A stretch of 64,000 nt of DNA, taken from the NCBI GenBank assembly GCA_022578965.1, contig MU400547.1, positions 248,001-312,000 of the forward strand, read 5' to 3'. The DNA comes from Xylaria sp. FL1777. Lineage: Eukaryota > Ascomycota > Sordariomycetes > Xylariales > Xylariaceae. Under the pieces are notes generated by a model. The model did no database searches, was not told where the DNA came from, and worked only from the letters and a program-made list of their open reading frames with translations. Shown one piece after another: positions 58,901-64,000 of the stretch; position 1 is the first letter of the stretch, and each line of letters opens with the position of its first letter. Position numbers and translations under genes: made by a program.

Positions 58901-59612
58901 ATGTTTTATTTGGCGGTATATCAGCACCTACGACAACGGACTTCAAGGTTGAGGGCACAGTGGTACAGACCAACGTTGATGAGACCGCGGAAGCACTTGT
59001 TAATGCCGAAAATGTGATCATTGTGGTGGGATATGGCATGGCAGTGGCTAAAGCACAGTATGCCATAAGCGAGATCACCAAGATGCTACGATCCAAGGGA
59101 ATTAATGTGCGCTTTGCCATTCATCCGGTTGCTGGTCGTATGCCGGGCCAATGCAACGTGCTTCTTGCGGAAGCTAGTGTCCCTTATGACATCGTGTTGG
59201 AAATGGACGAAATCAACGATGATTTCGGCGATACGGATGTAACACTCGTCATTGGCGCAAATGATACGGTCAATCCCATTGCCCTAGAACCTGGTAGTCC
59301 TATTGCTGGCATGCCAGTGCTTCATGCATGGAAGAGCAAGCAAGTGGTTGTCATGAAGAGAGGAATGGCCTCTGGTTACGGTGAGTTGTTTCTAGTCTAA
59401 TCTCAATAATCCTGCGAATACTGACAGAAATATTCTATAGCCGATGTACCAAATCCAATGTTCTACATGCCTGGAACCAAGATGCTTTTTGGTGATGCTA
59501 AAGTTACTTGCGATGGTTAGTATTTTATTCACCGTACAGGAGGGGTGTAGAACAGAGGCTAACCACTTTCAATCCAGCTATCAAATCTGCAGTCGAGTCT
59601 CGTATATCATAG
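55936..59612 (+). CDS. NAD(P) transhydrogenase, proton-translocating, fused alpha-beta, mitochondrial
   Basis: Supported exons: about 56198..57247, 57298..57750, 57797..57949, 58010..59380, 59441..59515 and 59578..59612. The N-terminal exon is uncertain: 55936 opens an Arg-rich presequence-like frame ending in a stop at 56059, and an intron to about 56197 is inferred. The order is NAD(H)-binding dI ([20 protein letters not shown]), then membrane dII with about 13 helices, then NADP-binding dIII ([19 protein letters not shown]). It couples proton entry to NADPH formation in the inner mitochondrial membrane. A Pro/Ala-rich linker joins dI to dII. The five mapped introns are 46-62 nt and each restores the family sequence. 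Confidence 0.93.
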
Positions 59613-60293
59613 ATCTCTAGACTAGAGGATGCTTTGCATTCGTCATCGTTCACTTGCAATCTGGAGCATTCTGATTCTAGAGATCCCATACAATCATCTT
59701 GCATCTTAGATTTTTCTTCTAGATCGATTATAATATTGATTTAGTACATCCTTTCTACTTCTCGATCTCGAAGGGTTAAATTTGTCATGGCCCAAATCTA
59801 GATGTTGAATCATTGAGTAAGGTTTGCCGGTCGTGTTCTTGAAGTTTGAGACGGTGCGATAGTTGATGATGCGAAGGGGTTTGGTACAAATTTAGCTGCC
59901 TTTTCAAAGCCGAAATAAAATGGAAACGAAGACGATCATACCATTTGAACATTACATTTTCGCTTGTGGCTCTATTTAAAACTCCCTTGTGGTGGACTGG
60001 GCATGGAGTAGAAGCTTGGTCTGCAGGTTATCACATTTCCATGACAGCAAATGGTAGTAACTAAGGAGGCATCGTAATTATGCTACGTATTGCTGTGAAA
60101 ACAATCAAGCACCCTATTCCTTCAACACCGTTCCGCCATTAGATATCCACATCGCCTTTCAAGCCTAAACCCTTGAATATAGTACAAATAGTAACTCCTT
60201 AGAGACATGAGAGTTTTATTACCCTTGATCGCGGAGACGCTACGATCCATTAACCGTCTCTCTCCTTTTCATTATCGATTTTCTTATCGTCCT
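59613..60293. other. Convergent 3' intergenic region, no gene seen
   Basis: AT-rich 3' flanks; nothing recognisable. Confidence 0.5.
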
Positions 60294-60807
60294 TCACAAG
60301 CCTAGTCCAGAAACGACAGGGACATTGAGACCCCTGTTGCTATTCTCGCTCTTCTTTGGACGAGGGTCGGCGCGCTTCAGGCCCTCCGAGGCCAGGTTGC
60401 CGACGGGCTCGAGGATGCCGCCCTGCCCGATCTGGTCCGCTGCGAGGTTGTTCACGCCGTCTTGGACCTTGTCGACTTGGTCGATGCCTGTTACTTTGGT
60501 TCTGTCGAGTCCGTCTGTGTGGATGATGCGTTAGTTATTTAAAAGATAGAGATGAGGTAAAGAAGTAGTCTGCTTTTAGATGGTGTGTGCATGATGAAAT
60601 GCGGAAGATAGGGGCGTCTAGTAGAAATGACGATGACGTACCCCGCGCTACGTAGCTTGTCCTGTTGTCTTTCGTGAAGTACTTTAGGAACGTGTCTTCG
60701 ATCCATGGCATCCAGGCGTCGTATTGTTCGTTATATTTCTGCCTGGCCCACTCCATTGTCGACTGTTTCTTCGGTTCTTCCTCTTTGTTGGGATTCGTGT
60801 CTGCCAT
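60294..60807 (-). CDS. Small conserved fungal protein of unknown function
   Basis: Model: complement(join(60294..60514,60642..60807)), 128 aa. The N-terminus is Lys/Glu-rich. An aromatic block follows (Trp-Ala-Arg-Gln-Lys-Tyr-Asn-Glu-Gln-Tyr, Trp-Met-Pro-Trp-Ile-Glu-Asp), then Lys-Tyr-Phe-Thr-Lys-Asp-Asn-Arg-Thr-Ser-Tyr. The second half is hydrophilic with Asp-Lys-Val-Gln-Asp-Gly-Val-Asn and ends Val-Val-Ser-Gly-Leu-Gly-Leu. There is no signal peptide or TM segment. I recall similar uncharacterised ascomycete proteins but no function. The 127-nt intron (GTACGT...CACACAG) keeps the frame. An upstream in-frame Met at 60858 is possible, but the ATG at 60807 has the better context. Confidence 0.75.
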
Positions 60808-62027
60808 TGCTAAAGTTCGTGTCAGTGGGGTTTGGGTGTCAGCGTTTGGATAGGACATTTTAGCCCTCTGGGATTTTCATCGGGATATGAGTAGTGAATG
60901 GTTACTTACTGGATGCCTTTTAAGTTAATTTGTTGAACACTTCGATTCAAGTAGTTTTATTGTCAGAAGGTTTTCACATTGAGCTGTTGTATGCAGAATC
61001 ATCTATGAGAAGACGACGAAAATTAAGACCTGGCACATTTGGATCTTAATGCATCTATTGTACTACCTCCGATATCCAATTACCAGCTATGACCTCACGC
61101 ACCAAAGTAAATCATAAGCAGGTTTTATCTAATGTGCTCTGTGATGGTGTAAGACTTACATGGCTGTGTCTGCTGGCTTAACATGAGACTTGGAGGGTGT
61201 GCGTGGCACTCCGTCATATACGTCATTGAGTGGCTCGTCGCCTTCATCTGATTGGTTCGATTCCCCTGACATGCGCCAAACAGGGAATGTCGTTCTTTGG
61301 TCAAGCCACACTTTAGTCTAACAAGTCTGTGTATGGTGTGTCATATGCGGAGCACTGTGGGACGTCATTTGAGGATTCAATGCGGAATCGAATGATATCT
61401 GAGCTCGATGATGAGAAGGCCAATAGATGGTGTGTATACAGGCATATAGAGAGATCATATATCGGAGACTTGCATAGCCAACACCTATCAGCTTGGGTAG
61501 AGAACATATACTGAGACAGGGAGGATGAGAAGACATGGAATGATAGGAACCAGTCTTCTGCGGTGTGCACATTCAAGTTCCTTGAGTGTAGACAAGGCAC
61601 CGGGACTATGGTTGCTATATCATCGTAATCCACGTTAGCGTCAACACGACGGCATCCGTCGTAGACAGACAAAATGTCCAGCTCGTTGGGTTTTCAATCT
61701 GTAGCGACTGGTGTTGGATAAAGAGTAAAATATCGTCGGTCCCGGCAGTATGAGTGTTGACGTAGATGTCGAAGATAGGGTAACTTCACGGGAGGAATAG
61801 ACAGGTGGGCCATCTACGTCAAATTGAGGACAAACCTGTCAAGTGGTGTAGAAGCAATTCCAGGCTCCTTTGCACGATTTGCAGACTGGCTGATGAAAAT
61901 AAGGACACAGTTGGGATGATTACCAGCTCATCTCAAAGTGGTTCTACACTAGAGCTAAGAACTGTACAACACGTTCATCCCTTGCGCTAATGGAGTCTTC
62001 AGCGGTAACTTCTGTAGAGGAATTTAT
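60808..62027. other. Intergenic, no gene seen
   Basis: Only short overlapping frames are present. A B-box-like GGTTCGATTCC at 61254-61264 is not accompanied by a tRNA fold. Confidence 0.5.
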
Positions 62028-64000
62028 CTAGCTCTTGGAGTCAATGCACGAGTGTTGAGGAGGAAAACCTATCTCTCGCTGTGTCTCCCGAATCGCATCC
62101 TTGAATCCATCTGGCCAGACGCTGGAATAATCTTCATGGCCTATCGTGATGTGGGAGACATTGTCCACGTCTTGCCAAGTTATCGTGTATGCGCCGAAAG
62201 TACTCAGTAACAGCGTCTTGTAGAACAGCCCAACACATTCGATCGGAATTAAGGATAGGTCTTCTCGCTTAGCAAGAAATATCGCCATCTCCCAGTTGTC
62301 CCTCCCGACATGCAGATGCGCCGCAATACTTTGAAGCAGCTGTCTTGGTAGGATTGTTTGACTTTCAAGCGCTTCTCTGGCTGTTTTTTTAATTTGCAGA
62401 TCTCCGTCATGTAGACATATCGCGATACCCTGCAGGACCTCTTCCGACAGGCTTGGCTGGTTTTTGAATGCCACTAACGCTGCATCCTTGTGTTTCCAGT
62501 TATCGGCATTCAGATATTCTGCAATAGTCTGGAGCAGCTCTTCTGGTAGGGCTGGCTGGGTTTTGAGCACATCTAGCGCCCCTAATCTTATATACGTATC
62601 ACCTTCTTTAAGACTTAGCGCAACAGCCCGAAGGACTTCTGGTGGCAAGGGTGGCCGGTTTCTCAGTACTTCTAAAGCCTCTCTTCTTACACTCTCGTTG
62701 CCGTCTTCGAGACTCAGTGAGATGGACTTAAGGAGCTCTTCTGGAAGGATTGGCTGGTTTTTGAGCGCGTTCAGTGCGGCTTCTTTTACAGCGGCAATTT
62801 CGTCGTTGAGGCCAGTTACAATAGCCTGAAGGTGGGTTTCCAATATCGCTGGCTGACGCCCGAGCATTTGCAATGCTCCTGCTCTAGCCTCCCAAATTCT
62901 ACTTGAGAGATATGGTGCAATTCTTTGAAGGTGTTCTTTTTTTGCTGGCTGGCTTCGCAGGGTCCTGACTGCTCCATCCCTAACATCAGGGGAATCGTCT
63001 TCGAGGCATACCATAACAGCTTGAAGGAGTTCCTTTGGTATTGGCCGGCCTTCAAGTGCTTCTAGCGCTGCCACTCTAGCGTCCGGATTCTCATGGTGAA
63101 GATATGGTGCAATACTTTGAAAGTATTCTTTTGTTGCCGGCTGGGTTTGCAGCATCCTGACTGCTGCACGCCTAAGAAAAGAATCCACGTCCTCAAGACA
63201 TACTATAACAGCTTGAAGATATTCATTTGATATTGGTTGGTCCTCAAGTGCATATAGCGCTGACGCTCTGATGTCCGGATTCTCACTGTAGAGATATGGT
63301 TCGATACACTGAAAAAGTTCATCTGAAGCCGGCTGACTATGGAGTATCTGCGCTGCTAAACTCCTAGCATCATAATCCTCGCTTTGGAGATATACTGTAA
63401 CAGCTTGAAGGTATTTCTTTGGTAATGTCTGCCTTTGGAGTACCCGTAATGCTCCCTGCCTGATACCATAATACTCATCTTCGAGAGATGCTATGACGAT
63501 ATCAAGGTGTTCATTCCGCAATTTCTGACCTTCAAGTGCTCGAAAGGCTGACTCTTTCACGTTAAAATTTTGGTCGCCGAGGCATCCTACAATAGATTGG
63601 AGATGTTGTTGGACTACCGTTTGGCCTTGTAGCGCTAACAATGCTGAATTTCTCATGTAATATCTCTCGTCTTCGATTAGTAGTGCCATGAACCGAGCTC
63701 GCTCTTCCGACATCCGTTCTTTGTACGAGTTGATCAGTATGTGCGCCCCTTCGGGTGCTTGTTGCAGAGCTTTCTTCATGACATTTACTCCAAGCTCTAA
63801 TTCCTCAGCCAGCACCGACTTCTGCCTGAAGCTGCACTCGAACAATAGCCATCGGACCAGTTGATCTTCTAATCTAATACGATGCGGAATACTTCGCAGC
63901 GTTTCGCTCAAGCAATGTGCGACCAACCTCTGATGGGCACCGCCCAGGAGGTCGCGTGGTTCTGCCTCAATTGTTTGGAAAAAGGCTCTCGATTCCCGCC
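62028..64000 (-). CDS. HEAT-repeat C-terminal part of a probable STAND/NACHT NLR-like protein (5' end outside window)
   Basis: The frame is open from the window edge (63998) to the stop at 62028, about 656 residues with no intron. The first visible residues, Phe-Phe-Gln-Thr-Ile-Glu-Ala-Glu-Pro-Arg-Asp-Leu-Leu and Ala-His-Gln-Arg-Leu-Val-Ala-His-Cys-Leu-Ser-Glu, resemble the region after a NACHT NTPase domain in fungal NLR-like proteins (from memory of the family). Then follow about 14 tandem HEAT-type units of 31-33 residues with a Leu-Gln-x-Ile/Val...Leu...Asp/Glu-x-x...Ala-Leu-x-x-Leu-x-x-Gln-Pro pattern, and a unique 90-residue C-terminus. The repeats would serve as a ligand or partner sensor. 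Fungal NLRs act in non-self recognition. The NACHT part is not visible, so that role is inferred. Confidence 0.75.
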   Translation of the reverse strand, partial: RESRAFFQTIEAEPRDLLGGAHQRLVAHCLSETLRSIPHRIRLEDQLVRWLLFECSFRQKSVLAEELELGVNVMKKALQQAPEGAHILINSYKERMSEERARFMALLIEDERYYMRNSALLALQGQTVVQQHLQSIVGCLGDQNFNVKESAFRALEGQKLRNEHLDIVIASLEDEYYGIRQGALRVLQRQTLPKKYLQAVTVYLQSEDYDARSLAAQILHSQPASDELFQCIEPYLYSENPDIRASALYALEDQPISNEYLQAVIVCLEDVDSFLRRAAVRMLQTQPATKEYFQSIAPYLHHENPDARVAALEALEGRPIPKELLQAVMVCLEDDSPDVRDGAVRTLRSQPAKKEHLQRIAPYLSSRIWEARAGALQMLGRQPAILETHLQAIVTGLNDEIAAVKEAALNALKNQPILPEELLKSISLSLEDGNESVRREALEVLRNRPPLPPEVLRAVALSLKEGDTYIRLGALDVLKTQPALPEELLQTIAEYLNADNWKHKDAALVAFKNQPSLSEEVLQGIAICLHDGDLQIKKTAREALESQTILPRQLLQSIAAHLHVGRDNWEMAIFLAKREDLSLIPIECVGLFYKTLLLSTFGAYTITWQDVDNVSHITIGHEDYSSVWPDGFKDAIRETQREIGFPPQHSCIDSKS
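62180..63680 (-). repeat. Tandem coding repeats, about 14 HEAT units of ~95 bp
   Basis: Units keep a fixed Gln-Pro/Gln-Thr turn and Glu-Leu-Leu-Gln start, and alternate units look more alike than neighbours. At DNA level the CTTGAAG and TGGCTGG words recur with about 95-bp spacing. Confidence 0.75.

Noticed and set aside
61254..61264. B-box-like GGTTCGATTCC suggesting a tRNA gene
   Set aside because: No matching A box at proper spacing and no cloverleaf could be folded around it.
1..64000. CRISPR array, rRNA operon, bacterial or viral segment
   Set aside because: No regular spacer array, no rRNA-like block, and all genes are fungal in type with spliceosomal introns.

Overview
The window is nuclear DNA from a filamentous ascomycete (Pezizomycotina, most like a Sordariomycete). 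The evidence is short GT-AG introns of about 46-90 nt with CTAAC/CTGAC-type branch sites, a reducing type I polyketide synthase (PKS), single-copy fungal housekeeping genes, and C-to-T type damage in gene relics that resembles repeat-induced point mutation (RIP). I see no rRNA, no convincing tRNA and no CRISPR array. Exon boundaries were read by hand from splice signals and protein-family continuity. Every multi-exon model given with full boundaries keeps an open frame, except the phytase gene, which has one in-frame stop. The 5' end of the transhydrogenase gene is unresolved.

Region 1 (1-34.4 kb) is accessory and metabolic. It holds the C-terminus of a cell-surface protein, an alpha/beta hydrolase, an Mtr-type amino-acid transporter and a small hydrophilic protein. 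Next comes the core of the left half: a 20-exon ABCB exporter (8.1-13.3 kb, minus), an FSH1/LovG-type serine hydrolase (14.0-14.9 kb, minus) and a highly reducing PKS (16.4-23.5 kb, plus). The PKS is KS-AT-DH-psiKR-ER-KR-ACP with no C-methyltransferase and no release domain. Together these form a compact putative cluster: chain synthesis, off-loading in trans, and export. No transcription factor, P450 or NRPS gene is visible. Downstream lie a two-propeller phytase-like secreted protein with an in-frame TAG, an amino-acid permease, an aldo-keto reductase, an F-box-like protein of unknown function and an NmrA-like reductase.

Region 2 (34.4-36.2 kb) is gene-poor. It carries a roughly 400-bp element with near-perfect terminal inverted repeats, probably a MITE.

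Region 3 (36.2-60.8 kb) is mainly housekeeping: CAND1 (cullin regulator), a small secreted Cys-rich protein, hydroxymethylbilane synthase (haem), glycine cleavage H protein, a Tem1/Spg1 septation GTPase, a mitochondrial acidic membrane protein, the fused NAD(P) transhydrogenase and a small conserved protein. Two decayed gene pieces (Nudix/DUF4743 and serine hydroxymethyltransferase) lie side by side at 52.6-53.3 kb.

Region 4 (62.0-64.0 kb) is the C-terminal part of a large HEAT-repeat protein that runs off the window. It is probably a STAND/NACHT-type fungal NLR.
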